The notes below the pieces were generated by a model, which saw nothing but the letters and a program-made list of their open reading frames with translations, did no database searches and was not told the origin of the DNA. Below are positions 1-8,531 of a DNA stretch of 64,000 bases, piece after piece (position 1 is the first letter of the stretch; every line of letters begins with the position of its first letter). The position numbers were made by a program, and so were the translations under genes. This DNA comes from Pseudomonadota bacterium (GTDB lineage: Bacteria; Desulfobacterota; Desulfovibrionia; Desulfovibrionales; Desulfomicrobiaceae), in assembly GCA_023393525.1 (NCBI GenBank), contig JAEWKZ010000108.1, positions 1 through 64,000 on the forward strand, written 5' to 3'.

Positions 1-54
1 TTAGGACTCGTGTCGCTGCTGGATCACTACCGTAAACTTCAATGTGCTACGTGA
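1..54 (+). CDS. Group II intron reverse transcriptase/maturase, C-terminal end (partial)
   Basis: Frame 1 reads 17 residues from the window edge (LGLVSLLDHYRKLQCAT) to a TGA at 52-54. A GLVSLLD-type tail just before domain V is how bacterial intron-encoded reverse transcriptase/maturases end. The enzyme splices the intron and copies it into new DNA sites. Only the tail is visible, so the completeness of the protein cannot be judged. The call rests on its position immediately 5' of domains V and VI. Confidence 0.65.
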   Translation, partial: LGLVSLLDHYRKLQCAT

Positions 55-125
55 ACCGCCGTGTACGGAACCGTACGCACGGTGGTGTGGGAGGACGGCG
101 GGGGTGACCCCGCCTCCTACCCGAT
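1..125 (+). mobile_element. Group II intron, 3' end (domains V and VI)
   Basis: The left edge carries the terminal part of a group II intron. Positions about 54-88 form the domain V hairpin, with an ACCGCCGTG arm pairing with CACGGTGGT around a TACGGAACCGTA core. Positions about 89-122 form domain VI, where GGCGGGG pairs with CCCCGCC around a GTGA loop, and the element ends in the typical CCTACCCGAT. The intron lies antisense to, and directly downstream of, the exchanger gene ending at 132. The rest of the intron lies outside the window. Confidence 0.85.
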
Positions 126-131
126 GCGCAT

Positions 132-1103
132 TCAGGGCATGAGGGTCGTTTTGACTAGAAAGGCGGTGTAGCCGACATAGCACGCCAGCAGCGCCCCGCC
201 TGCATAGCGGTTGATGCGTCCGGGACGTTTGAACCGGAAACCGATCAGGAAGATGGAGAGCGTGAGGGCGGTCATGACCGGTATGTCGCGCGAAAGGACA
301 TCGGGCTCCACGTCCATGGGGTGGATGACGCCGGCAATGCCCACTACGGCAAGGGTGTTGAAGAGATTGGAGCCGAGTACGTTGCCCAGGGCGATGTCGT
401 GCTCTCCCTTGCGGCTGGCGATGACCGACGATGCCAGTTCGGGCAGGGAGGTGCCGAGCGCGACAACGGTCAGGCCGATGATGAGATCGCTCACTCCGAG
501 AGCGTGCGCGATCTCCACAGCGCCCCAAACCAGAAGGCGGGAACTGGCGACAAGAAGCGCAAGGCCCCCGACGAGCCAGAAGGACGCGGATTTCAGCGGC
601 ATGCACGACGCGCACAATTCGTCGCCCATTTCATCGCCGAAGGCGTCGCTCCCGGCCTGCATGCCCTGGCGCACGGTCCAGAACATGAGGACGGCGAAGA
701 ACGCCAGCATGATCAGCGCGTCGGTCCGGGCGAGAGTTCCTTCGTGGATTAGGTAGGCCGTCACCGCTGTCATGGCCGTGAGCAAGGGCAGCTCCTTGCG
801 CAATACCTGGGAATGAACCTCGATGGGCTTGAGCAGCGCGGTGAAGCCAAGAATGAGCGCGATATTTGTGATGTTCGATCCAAAGGCGTTGCCCAAGGCG
901 ATTCCGGGCGTGCCGTTCATGGCGGCCAGGGCGGAGACGACCATTTCCGGGGCGGAAGTCCCGAAGCCGACGACGATCATGCCGATGAGCAGAGGGGGCA
1001 TGGAGAAATGACGGGCGACGCTGGCCGCGCCGTCGATGAAGCGGTCGGCGCTCCAGACGAGGACGGCCAGGCCGAGGCACAAAGCGAGAAAAGGGACAAC
1101 CAT
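132..1103 (-). CDS. Calcium/sodium antiporter, CaCA family (YrbG-like)
   Basis: Inner-membrane cation/Ca2+ exchanger of 323 residues with about ten hydrophobic segments. It shows the two inverted alpha repeats that define the family: GFGTSAPEM followed by ALGNAFGSN in the first half, and ALGTSLPEL followed by ALGNVLGSN in the second half. The acidic and Asn residues of these repeats bind the ions in characterised members. A hydrophilic loop with GDEMGDELCASC lies between the halves. The gene is full length and stands alone, and the 3' end of a group II intron in the opposite orientation sits seven bases beyond its stop codon. Confidence 0.93.
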   Translation of the reverse strand: MVVPFLALCLGLAVLVWSADRFIDGAASVARHFSMPPLLIGMIVVGFGTSAPEMVVSALAAMNGTPGIALGNAFGSNITNIALILGFTALLKPIEVHSQVLRKELPLLTAMTAVTAYLIHEGTLARTDALIMLAFFAVLMFWTVRQGMQAGSDAFGDEMGDELCASCMPLKSASFWLVGGLALLVASSRLLVWGAVEIAHALGVSDLIIGLTVVALGTSLPELASSVIASRKGEHDIALGNVLGSNLFNTLAVVGIAGVIHPMDVEPDVLSRDIPVMTALTLSIFLIGFRFKRPGRINRYAGGALLACYVGYTAFLVKTTLMP

Positions 1104-1472
1104 GTGACACCACGTTCGGACTAAAGGTTTTGCCTTCGGATTGGTCGGCAGACGCGCGGAAAGCGGGCTGCCCGCGAAGACGTAGGCGCAGTATCATGTC
1201 TCGAAAAAAAGCCGAGGTCCAGACGTCATTTTAGCCCGGGAAGGCAGTGCCCCGGAGGGCTTTGTATTACAAGAAATTCTGAGCAAAACAGTTGAGTTTA
1301 AAAATCATTTCAGATTTCTGTTTACAAAAAATCGATAATTGAATAGTCGTCCTGTTGGCGCAGATTTTTTGACGAGAAAAATCGGCCTGGCGTTGTTTTT
1401 TTGTAGGGGATGGATGTTCAAGTGAAGCATCCTGTCTTTAGTTGCGTCAAACCGGAGCACAAGGACACTGTT
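1104..1472. other. Intergenic region upstream of the rnf operon
   Basis: No gene is supported between the divergent exchanger and cytochrome genes. From about 1260 the DNA becomes AT-rich, as expected for a promoter region. An AT-rich inverted repeat (GATTTTT at 1363-1369, AAAAATC at 1377-1383) precedes a T run at 1396-1402. I could not identify a convincing -35/-10 pair. Confidence 0.5.
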
Positions 1473-2222
1473 TTGAAAAAACGTTATGTACCCATCACCA
1501 TTGTCTGTGGCATGTTGGCGCTCCTGGCCCTGGGCGGCCAGTTTGCACCAGCCCCTTCTGAAGAGCTGCCTGTTCGTCTTCGGTTGGACAACAAGGGCGG
1601 CGATGTAGTTTTCACCCATTCTCGTCACGTGCAGTACGTTGAGAAAGATGGCGGCAACTGCGCCAAGTGCCATCACGAGAGTGAAGATCCAGGTTTGACA
1701 CCGCTGCCGTGTGGCTCCTGCCATGCGACGGAATTTGACGCGAAGTTCTCCTCGGACCACCAGACGACGTTACCGGAGGAGACGTGTACCCAATGTCACC
1801 ATGCGGAACTGGGCAAGCTCACCTACAGTCATGACGACCACGCGGAGCAGTTCGCTTCGAGCTGTACCGATTGTCATCACGACACGGACATCGAGCCCGA
1901 GCCGGGCGCGTGCAATCAGTGTCATGGCGAAAAGGCCGACGGCGATACGCCCGCCTTGCGCGATGCCGTTCACGCCAAGTGCGAGAGCTGCCACGCCGAC
2001 ATGTACGAGCAGAAATTGGAAGGTTGTAACGAGTGTCATGAATTGCTGCCCGGCAAAACCGGAACCCCCCAGCCGTCCTGCAATTCCTGTCATTTCGATA
2101 CCGACGCCACGCCTTTGCCGCACCGCATGGATGCGTTTCACGACCAGTGCATGACGTGTCACGAAGAGGCGGGAAAAGGACCTTTTGGCGAAAAATCGTG
2201 TACCCGTTGTCACACCAGGTAA
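1473..2222 (+). CDS. Ten-haem periplasmic cytochrome c of the Rnf operon
   Basis: Periplasmic multihaem cytochrome with ten CxxCH haem-binding motifs: CAKCH, CGSCH, CTQCH, CTDCH, CNQCH, CESCH, CNECH, CNSCH, CMTCH and CTRCH. The chosen start is TTG at 1473, preceded by AAGGAC at 1461-1466. It begins a Lys-rich then hydrophobic signal sequence (LKKRYVPITIVCGMLALLAL). An in-frame ATG at 1410 would add 21 residues before the signal and is less likely. The gene heads rnfCDGEAB-apbE, as in Desulfovibrio, where the cytochrome is thought to exchange electrons between the periplasmic cytochrome pool and the Rnf complex. That role is inferred from context and from the published Desulfovibrio gene order. 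Confidence 0.9.
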   Translation: MKKRYVPITIVCGMLALLALGGQFAPAPSEELPVRLRLDNKGGDVVFTHSRHVQYVEKDGGNCAKCHHESEDPGLTPLPCGSCHATEFDAKFSSDHQTTLPEETCTQCHHAELGKLTYSHDDHAEQFASSCTDCHHDTDIEPEPGACNQCHGEKADGDTPALRDAVHAKCESCHADMYEQKLEGCNECHELLPGKTGTPQPSCNSCHFDTDATPLPHRMDAFHDQCMTCHEEAGKGPFGEKSCTRCHTR

Positions 2223-2229
2223 GACCATC

Positions 2230-3426
2230 ATGATGAAATTACGCCTGAACACCTCGGTTGAGATCAAGGACGTTTTGCAGAACGTGCCCGCGCCCGCGTC
2301 GGTGCGGATTCCCATTCAGAAAAAACACAAACCCGTCGTCAAAAAGAAACAAATCGTGGGCCGTGGCCAGGTCGTCGCGGAAAATCCCTCGAAAAGCGCT
2401 TACGGCATCGGCTTTGTCCATTCCTCCATCGACGGCATCGTCGAGGATGTGCTTCCCGACGCCATTGTCGTCGGTCCCATTCCCGCACCCAAAGAGGGTG
2501 AGGAGCCAGTGGTTCCCGCCCGGCCGGAACCCTGCGCCGAGCTTGATTCCCTCGCAAACGAAGAGCTTTGCCGCAAGCTCCTGGAGCTGGGTATCGACAC
2601 CAGCAGGTTCCATGCTTCCCGCGCGCTGATCATCAACGGCCTCAACCCCGAGCCCGGGGTGCTGGTCAGCGAACAGCTGGTCCGGGATGCCCAGGATACC
2701 TTGAAGGCCGGTCTACAGATTCTGGAACGCGCCATCAAGCCCGGTACGGTGAAGCTGGTTGTCGCCAACGGTAAGCAGATCTCGCTGCACGGGTGCACCA
2801 CGGTCAATGCCAGCGACGTGTATCCGGCCACCATAGACCCCTTGGTCGTTCATGCGGCGACCGGGTCCGAAAGACCGGACAACGTCGATGTCATCTCCAT
2901 TTCCGCGCTCTACCGGGTCGGTCTTGTGGCCGCCACCAAGCTTCCTCTCATGGAAGCCGCGGTCAGTGTCGGAGAGAAGGTGTATCGGGTGCCCACGGGC
3001 ATGCCGGTGCAGGACCTGCTGAATGCGGCGGGCGTCGAGCATGGCCCGGACTGGAAGCTGGCTTTGAACGGTCCCATGCGCGGAGAGGCCTTGAGCGACC
3101 TGGGCGTGGGCATACCGGAAAACTGCACTGCCGTGACTCTGGTTCGGGATGGCCTCTATCCTTCGGTTCAGCCCAATCCCTGCATCAACTGCGGCGAATG
3201 CGTCCTGGTTTGTCCGGCGCGCATTCAACCAGGAATGCTTTCCCGGTATGCCGAGTTCAATATGTTTGAAAGTACCCGCTCACAGCACGTCGAAGCCTGC
3301 CTTGAATGTGGCATGTGTACTTTCGTGTGCCCGGCCAATCGTCCGGTTATGCAGTACCTGCTTCTGGCAAAGAAGCAGCTTGCCGCCCAGGACGAAGCAG
3401 TGTCTACATGCAGATTGCAGGACTGA
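2230..3426 (+). CDS. rnfC: Rnf electron-transport complex subunit RnfC
   Basis: Peripheral NADH- and flavin-binding subunit of the Rnf complex, which moves electrons between reduced ferredoxin and NAD+ and couples this to ion transport. Two 4Fe-4S motifs near the C-terminus, CINCGECVLVCP (about residue 318) and CLECGMCTFVCP (about 357), fit RnfC. The start is one of two adjacent ATGs at 2230 and 2233, seven bases after the cytochrome stop. Upstream in-frame codons overlap the cytochrome gene and are not used. At 398 residues it lacks the long Ala-rich C-terminal tail seen in some proteobacterial RnfC proteins. It is the second gene of the operon. Confidence 0.93.
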   Translation: MMKLRLNTSVEIKDVLQNVPAPASVRIPIQKKHKPVVKKKQIVGRGQVVAENPSKSAYGIGFVHSSIDGIVEDVLPDAIVVGPIPAPKEGEEPVVPARPEPCAELDSLANEELCRKLLELGIDTSRFHASRALIINGLNPEPGVLVSEQLVRDAQDTLKAGLQILERAIKPGTVKLVVANGKQISLHGCTTVNASDVYPATIDPLVVHAATGSERPDNVDVISISALYRVGLVAATKLPLMEAAVSVGEKVYRVPTGMPVQDLLNAAGVEHGPDWKLALNGPMRGEALSDLGVGIPENCTAVTLVRDGLYPSVQPNPCINCGECVLVCPARIQPGMLSRYAEFNMFESTRSQHVEACLECGMCTFVCPANRPVMQYLLLAKKQLAAQDEAVSTCRLQD

Positions 3427-3476
3427 TGCTTCCCGCATCGTTTCAATCAGACATGAACAAGGAAGGATAAAAGCAC

Positions 3477-4433
3477 ATGGCAAGCCAGGATATTTCCAAG
3501 AAAATTTATTCCGTCGCCACGGCTCCGCTTTGGCATAGCGGAAGAACGCTTCAAAAGAACATGCTTCAGACGCTGCTGGCCCTTCTGCCGGTGATAGCCA
3601 TGGCCGTGTACCGCTACGGATACGACGCGGTCGAGGTCATGGCCTGGGCAGGGCTCACGGCCGTCGTCACTGAAGCTCTCGTGCAAAAGATCATGAAACA
3701 GGCCCCTTCCTCCGATGACTTCAGCGCCCTGGTGGATGGACTGCTTTTCGCCTTTTTGCTCCCGGCCACCGCACCCGTGTGGATGGTGGTCATCGGGAGC
3801 GCGATCATGATCATTCTCGGGCGCATGGTGTTTGGCGGATACGGCGGAAGTCCGATCTGCGCACCCGCGCTCGGTTGGGCTGTTTTGGCCATTTCTTGGC
3901 CGGACTTCATGGACCTGAACGGAATGCTTCTCAAATGGGATCTGGTCGAGCCCCTGAGCGAACTCAAGTATTTCGGCCTTGACGCCATCGCCTCGGTGAC
4001 TCCCATGAGTCTTCTGCTGGGCGAGAACCTGGGCGCCCTGGGCGCCTCGCAGGCGTTGATGGTTCTTGTCGGAGGCGTCTATCTCCTTTCCAGAGGGGTG
4101 GTGCGCTGGTTTATTCCGGTTTCTTTCCTGGCGGGCGTGATCGTGACCGGGCTGGTGTATAACCTCATCGACCCCCAGCTCTACGCTTCGCCGCTTTTCC
4201 ATCTTCTTTCGGGGAGCACTCTTTTGGCGGCTTTCTTCCTGATGCCGTATCCGTCGTCGTCTCCGGCCTGGCGCTTGCCCATGCTGTTGTTCGGTTTTTT
4301 CGGAGGCGTGATGGTGATCATCATCCGCACCTACGGCGTCTATCCCGATGGCGTGCCCTTTGCGATCCTGCTGGCGAATCTCTGCACGCCGCTTTTTGAT
4401 CTCATCCAACCCAAACCCTTCGGCGGGAGGTAG
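3477..4433 (+). CDS. rnfD: Rnf complex membrane subunit RnfD
   Basis: Integral membrane subunit of 318 residues with many hydrophobic helices. In characterised RnfD/NqrB proteins an FMN is attached through a phosphoester bond to a Thr in an SGATPL-like motif. The equivalent here appears to be DAIASVTPM near residues 168-176, so the Thr at about 175 is the probable flavin site and the preceding Gly-Ala is replaced. GGAAGG at 3461-3466 is a good ribosome binding site. The gene is 50 bases after rnfC and 6 bases before rnfG. Confidence 0.92.
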   Translation: MASQDISKKIYSVATAPLWHSGRTLQKNMLQTLLALLPVIAMAVYRYGYDAVEVMAWAGLTAVVTEALVQKIMKQAPSSDDFSALVDGLLFAFLLPATAPVWMVVIGSAIMIILGRMVFGGYGGSPICAPALGWAVLAISWPDFMDLNGMLLKWDLVEPLSELKYFGLDAIASVTPMSLLLGENLGALGASQALMVLVGGVYLLSRGVVRWFIPVSFLAGVIVTGLVYNLIDPQLYASPLFHLLSGSTLLAAFFLMPYPSSSPAWRLPMLLFGFFGGVMVIIIRTYGVYPDGVPFAILLANLCTPLFDLIQPKPFGGR

Positions 4434-4439
4434 CACGGC

Positions 4440-5021
4440 ATGATGGAAATTGTACGAATGGTGGTTGTGCTTTCCGCCATCACCGGTCTTGCGGGTTTCG
4501 TCCTGTCCGGGCTCAAGGTCTGGACCACGCCCATCATTGAGGAACAGGTTCTGACCAACGTTCAGGGCCCGGCTTTGAAGCAGATTTTTCTTCAGGGCGA
4601 CAATGATCCCATCGCGGATCGAAAGAATATGCCCAAACCTGGCAGCGAAGGCGAGACGATCATCGTGTTCCCTTCCCTCAAGGGCGGCAAGCTGCAGGCC
4701 GTGGCCATGGAGGCTTCCGGCAAAGGGTATGGCGGGGATGTGAACGTGCTTGTGGGTTTTGATGTCGCCGCAGATAATCTTGTCGGCATCAGCGTCACGA
4801 CGCACAAGGAAACGCCGGGTCTTGGTTCTCGTATTGAAGAACCGGCCTTTACGAAGCAGTTCAAGGCCAAGGATCCCGCGAAAGCGACGCTGAAAAAGGA
4901 TGGCGGCGACATCGACGCCATTTCCGGAGCGACGTTTTCGTCCATTGGCGCTGCGGATGCGGTTAAGCAGGCTGCGGGTTGGTACGCAGCCCTCAAGGAT
5001 ACGATCAAGACCACCTGGTAA
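4440..5021 (+). CDS. rnfG: Rnf complex flavoprotein subunit RnfG
   Basis: FMN-binding-domain subunit of 193 residues with an N-terminal membrane anchor followed by a periplasmic domain. The motif SGATFSS near residues 161-167 is the flavinylation site, where ApbE attaches FMN covalently through a hydroxyl side chain. The apbE gene is present at the end of this operon. Two ATGs (4440 and 4443) are possible starts, with GGGAGG about ten bases upstream. Confidence 0.92.
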   Translation: MMEIVRMVVVLSAITGLAGFVLSGLKVWTTPIIEEQVLTNVQGPALKQIFLQGDNDPIADRKNMPKPGSEGETIIVFPSLKGGKLQAVAMEASGKGYGGDVNVLVGFDVAADNLVGISVTTHKETPGLGSRIEEPAFTKQFKAKDPAKATLKKDGGDIDAISGATFSSIGAADAVKQAAGWYAALKDTIKTTW

Positions 5022-5053
5022 CCCGGCGGTTAATCATCCCAAGGAGATTTTTC

Positions 5054-5773
5054 ATGGCCAGTATGATGAAAGAATTCACCAAAGGACTCTGGAATGAACT
5101 TCCACCGTTCCGTCTGGTGCTGGGCCTTTGTCCTGTCCTTGCAGTGACGACCACTGCCAACAACGGTCTGGGCATGGGGGCTGCGGTTATTTTTGTTCTT
5201 TCTCTTTCCAACGTCATTATTTCGCTCGTGCGAAACATCATTCCGAAAAAAGTCCGCATCGTTTGTTTTATCGCCATTGCGGCCTCTCTGGTTGTTACTG
5301 TCGAGATGCTCATGCAGGCTTTTGCCTATCCGCTTTACCAGCAGTTGGGCATATTTGTTCCTCTTATTGTCGTGAACTGCATCATTCTTGGCCGCGCGGA
5401 AGCTTTCGCGGCCAAAAACCCCCCTCACCTGGCATTGGCTGACGGGCTGGGAATGGGAATCGGCTTTACCCTGTCTCTCACTTTCCTTGGCAGTCTGCGT
5501 GAAATTTTTGGTTCGGGCACATGGTTCGGCGTATCGCTGTTCGGGCCTGATTTTCAGCCCTTCACGTTCATGGTCCAAGCACCGGGAGCCTTTGTCTGCC
5601 TGGGTCTGATTCTGGCTGGAATGAATTTCCTCAATGTCTGGCAGGCCAAGCGCAAGGGCGTTGAACTCGATCCCAATTTCGACGCGGGTTGTGCTGGTTG
5701 CGCCGCCTGTAAAGGGTTGGAGAAAATCGTCAACCAAAAGAAGCTGGAACGGCTTGAAGCAGCCAAAGGCTAA
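5054..5773 (+). CDS. rnfE: Rnf complex membrane subunit RnfE, with a cysteine-rich tail
   Basis: Membrane subunit of 239 residues related to NqrD, with six predicted helices. The start at 5054 is fixed by AAGGAG at 5041-5046. RnfE pairs with RnfA in the membrane, and the two homologues are inverted relative to each other and share a 2Fe-2S centre in solved complexes. The C-terminus carries a hydrophilic extension with closely spaced cysteines (GCAGCAAC) followed by a Lys-rich end. The tail looks able to bind metal, but that is only a suggestion from the cysteine spacing. Confidence 0.92.
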   Translation: MASMMKEFTKGLWNELPPFRLVLGLCPVLAVTTTANNGLGMGAAVIFVLSLSNVIISLVRNIIPKKVRIVCFIAIAASLVVTVEMLMQAFAYPLYQQLGIFVPLIVVNCIILGRAEAFAAKNPPHLALADGLGMGIGFTLSLTFLGSLREIFGSGTWFGVSLFGPDFQPFTFMVQAPGAFVCLGLILAGMNFLNVWQAKRKGVELDPNFDAGCAGCAACKGLEKIVNQKKLERLEAAKG

Positions 5774-5791
5774 AAACGGGAGCGACGGCAT

Positions 5792-6367
5792 ATGGATATT
5801 TTCTTGCTTTTCATCTCGGCCATCTTCGTAAACAACATCGTACTTGCGCAGTACCTCGGTAACTGTCCGTACCTTGGCTGTTCAAAAGAGAAGAGCGTCT
5901 CCATCGGCATGGGCGCGGCGGTCATTTTCGTGACCATCATGGCGACCCTGTTCACCTTCCTGATTCAAAAACACGTTCTGCTTCCATTCAATCTTGGATA
6001 TCTGCAGACCATCGTCTTCATTTTGGTTATCGCCGCTCTTGTTCAGTTTGTCGAAATGTTCCTTAAAAAGATGGTTCCACCTCTGTACAAAGCTCTGGGC
6101 ATCTTTTTGCCCCTCATCACCACGAACTGCGCGGTGCTGGGCGTGGCCATCCTCGTACAGCGCAAAGAATATGATTTTGTCACTTCGTTGCTTTACGCTG
6201 TTGCGGCCGGAACGGGCTTCATGCTCGCGCTTGTCGTGTTGGCAGGTATACGGGAGCGTTTCGAGATCACAAGGATCCCCCGCGCCATGCGTGGGGTTCC
6301 CATCGGCCTGATCATGGCCGGGATCATGTCGCTGGCATTCATGGCGTTCAAGGGTATGATAGCCTAA
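5792..6367 (+). CDS. rnfA: Rnf complex membrane subunit RnfA
   Basis: Integral membrane subunit of 191 residues related to NqrE and homologous to RnfE. It opens with the typical VNNIVLAQYLGNCPYLG segment. The conserved Cys there and the Cys in TTNCAVLG are where RnfA contributes to the intramembrane iron-sulfur centre in characterised Rnf/NQR complexes. The gene lies 18 bases after rnfE and 15 before rnfB, so the operon is tightly packed. Confidence 0.93.
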   Translation: MDIFLLFISAIFVNNIVLAQYLGNCPYLGCSKEKSVSIGMGAAVIFVTIMATLFTFLIQKHVLLPFNLGYLQTIVFILVIAALVQFVEMFLKKMVPPLYKALGIFLPLITTNCAVLGVAILVQRKEYDFVTSLLYAVAAGTGFMLALVVLAGIRERFEITRIPRAMRGVPIGLIMAGIMSLAFMAFKGMIA

Positions 6368-6382
6368 GGTGGAGATTCCTTT

Positions 6383-7264
6383 ATGATTACTGTATCCGTT
6401 TTGACCCTTTTCAGCTTGGGATTCGCTTCGGCCGGTATTTTGGCCATCGCGTCCAAAGTGTTGTATGTCGAGGAAGATCCTCGCATCGAGGTTGTCACCG
6501 AAGCACTTCCCGGCGCCAATTGCGGCGGCTGTGGATTTGCCGGCTGCGAGGCGTATGCCGCGGCGGTCATCAATGATCCGGACATGCCGCCCAACAAGTG
6601 TTGCGCAGGCGGTCCCGACGTCGCCGCGAAGGTGGCCGAGCTCACGGGCAAGGCCGCCGGTGATTCCGAACCGGAAGTGGCATTCAGGCGCTGCGTCAAG
6701 GTCGAAGGCAATGTCGCCAAGAAATTCGACTACTTCGGCATCCAGAGTTGCGCCGCGGCCAAACTGCTCCAGGACGGCCCCGACGCCTGCAAGTACTCCT
6801 GTCTCGGTTTTGGCGACTGCGTGCGCGCCTGCCCCTTCGACGCCATGTGGATCGAGGGCGACCTCGTTCATATCGCGCCCGACAAGTGCACCAGTTGCGG
6901 CACCTGCGTCCGGACCTGTCCGAATTCAATTCTCGAACTCATCCCCAGACGCGCACGCGTGATGGTCTTCTGTTCGTCCCAGGACAAGGGCAAGGCCGTG
7001 AAGGATGTCTGTGACGCCGGGTGCATCAGTTGCGGAGCGTGCATCAAGAAATGTCCGGCCCAGTGCATTTCCCTGGTCGACGAGCGCATTTTCATCGACC
7101 ATAAAGCGTGCCTGGCCTACGGACCGTCCTGCGAGGAAGTGTGCGTTGAGAAGTGTCCCCGCAACATTCTGCGTTGTCTGAATCCCGACCTGATCGCGGA
7201 GGCTCCCGATACCGAACCGGCGCGCTATCCCGAAGAATCGCATGTCGCGGACCTGAACGCCTAA
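6383..7264 (+). CDS. rnfB: Rnf complex ferredoxin-like subunit RnfB
   Basis: Electron-entry subunit of 293 residues. An N-terminal membrane helix is followed by the CGGCGFAGCEAYA cluster motif and then several 4Fe-4S modules: CKYSCLGFGDCVRACPF, CTSCGTCVRTCP, CISCGACIKKCP and a less regular CLAYGPSCEEVCVEKCP. RnfB accepts electrons from ferredoxin in the cytoplasm and passes them into the membrane part. GGTGGAG lies upstream of the ATG at 6383. Confidence 0.93.
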   Translation: MITVSVLTLFSLGFASAGILAIASKVLYVEEDPRIEVVTEALPGANCGGCGFAGCEAYAAAVINDPDMPPNKCCAGGPDVAAKVAELTGKAAGDSEPEVAFRRCVKVEGNVAKKFDYFGIQSCAAAKLLQDGPDACKYSCLGFGDCVRACPFDAMWIEGDLVHIAPDKCTSCGTCVRTCPNSILELIPRRARVMVFCSSQDKGKAVKDVCDAGCISCGACIKKCPAQCISLVDERIFIDHKACLAYGPSCEEVCVEKCPRNILRCLNPDLIAEAPDTEPARYPEESHVADLNA

Positions 7265-7290
7265 ACCACGCACAGCATCGGAGCAAAACA

Positions 7291-8304
7291 ATGAAGCATG
7301 GGACTCACATACAAGATCGCCGTGATTTTCTGAAAAAGATGGCCGTGCTCGCCGGCGGAGCGGCTTTGGCTCCCGCATTGCGCGTGATTCCGGCCATGGC
7401 CGCAAGCGGGCTTGCCGCTTCCACCGAAAAGCGCATGCTCATGGGCACCATTGTCGGTCTGACCGTCATGACCCCGACCAAGGCTCAGGGGCAGGAGGCC
7501 ATCGGGCTCGCCTTTGAGGAAATCAATCGGCTGATCGGCATTTTCAGCCGCTTCGATGCCGGCACCGCAGTGTCGGCCTTGAACAGCAACGGCCGTCTCT
7601 CCGGATCTCCGCAGGAGCTGCTGCGAGTTCTGGATCACGGAGCAGCATTGCATCGGCAGTCAGGCGGGCGTTTCGACATGACCATCGCTCCGGTCGTCAA
7701 GCTCATGGAACGCGCCAACGGACGCCCAGATCCCAAGGATCTCAAAGAAGCCCTGGCTCTGGTCGATTCCACCCGCCTCTCGCGACGCGGCGCCGACCTC
7801 AAGTTTACCCTGACCGGCATGGAGACGACTCTCGACGGCATCGCCAAGGGGTTCATCGCCGACAGTGCCGCGGAAGTTCTGAAGAACGCTGGCGTCACCC
7901 ATTTCATGGTCGATGCCGGCGGTGACATCCGGGTTAACGGTTCGCCCAAGGGCGACGACCGCCCCTGGCGCATCGCCATCGAGGATCCGGACAAGCACGG
8001 CGATTACCCTGCCGTGATCGAACTGCGTTCCGGCGCGGTGGCCACTTCCGGCGGGTACGAAGTCTATTTCGACCAATCCCGCAAATCGACGCACCTGATC
8101 AATCCCGCGACGGGCGATTCGCCGCAGTACATAAAGAGCGTCAGCGTCCAGGCTCCCACGGTCATGCAGGCCGACGGTCTGGCCACGGCGCTGAGCCTCA
8201 TGTCTCCGCGCGAGGCGCTGCGGCTGACATCTTCCTTGTCCGGACATTCCTGCCTCCTGGTCACTTCGACCGGCGCGCGATTGTCATCGTCCAACTGGGG
8301 ATAG
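7291..8304 (+). CDS. apbE: FAD:protein FMN transferase ApbE, Tat-exported
   Basis: ApbE splits FAD and attaches the FMN half to Thr or Ser of flavoproteins such as RnfG and RnfD. The ATG at 7291 begins a twin-arginine signal, with RRDFLKKM followed by an Ala-rich hydrophobic stretch, placing the enzyme outside the cytoplasmic membrane where RnfG is modified. Typical family motifs are visible, including FSRFDAGTAVSALN and DGIAKGFIAD. At 337 residues the length is normal. The gene is 26 bases after rnfB and is very likely the last gene of the operon. Confidence 0.92.
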   Translation: MKHGTHIQDRRDFLKKMAVLAGGAALAPALRVIPAMAASGLAASTEKRMLMGTIVGLTVMTPTKAQGQEAIGLAFEEINRLIGIFSRFDAGTAVSALNSNGRLSGSPQELLRVLDHGAALHRQSGGRFDMTIAPVVKLMERANGRPDPKDLKEALALVDSTRLSRRGADLKFTLTGMETTLDGIAKGFIADSAAEVLKNAGVTHFMVDAGGDIRVNGSPKGDDRPWRIAIEDPDKHGDYPAVIELRSGAVATSGGYEVYFDQSRKSTHLINPATGDSPQYIKSVSVQAPTVMQADGLATALSLMSPREALRLTSSLSGHSCLLVTSTGARLSSSNWG

Positions 8305-8531
8305 ATTCCCCCTGATCTCTTGTTTTTCGTACAGGAAAGCCGGCAGCAATGTCGGCTTTTCTGTTTTGGAGCCGCGTGCGGGCGCATTTCGGTTGCAGTG
8401 TTTTCATCCCTTTATTCCGCACTCTTTTCCCTTTATGGTCTTTCATGCGCAGCCGGGTTGGGCGACAACTGATCATGGAGCGGCAATCCGGAATGCGTGT
8501 CGCTGTTACGAAACGCAAGTGGGGGATGCAT

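Noticed and set aside
3447..4805. 452-codon frame on the minus strand
   Set aside because: Antisense to rnfD and rnfG. His/Gln/Arg-rich shadow of membrane-protein codons.
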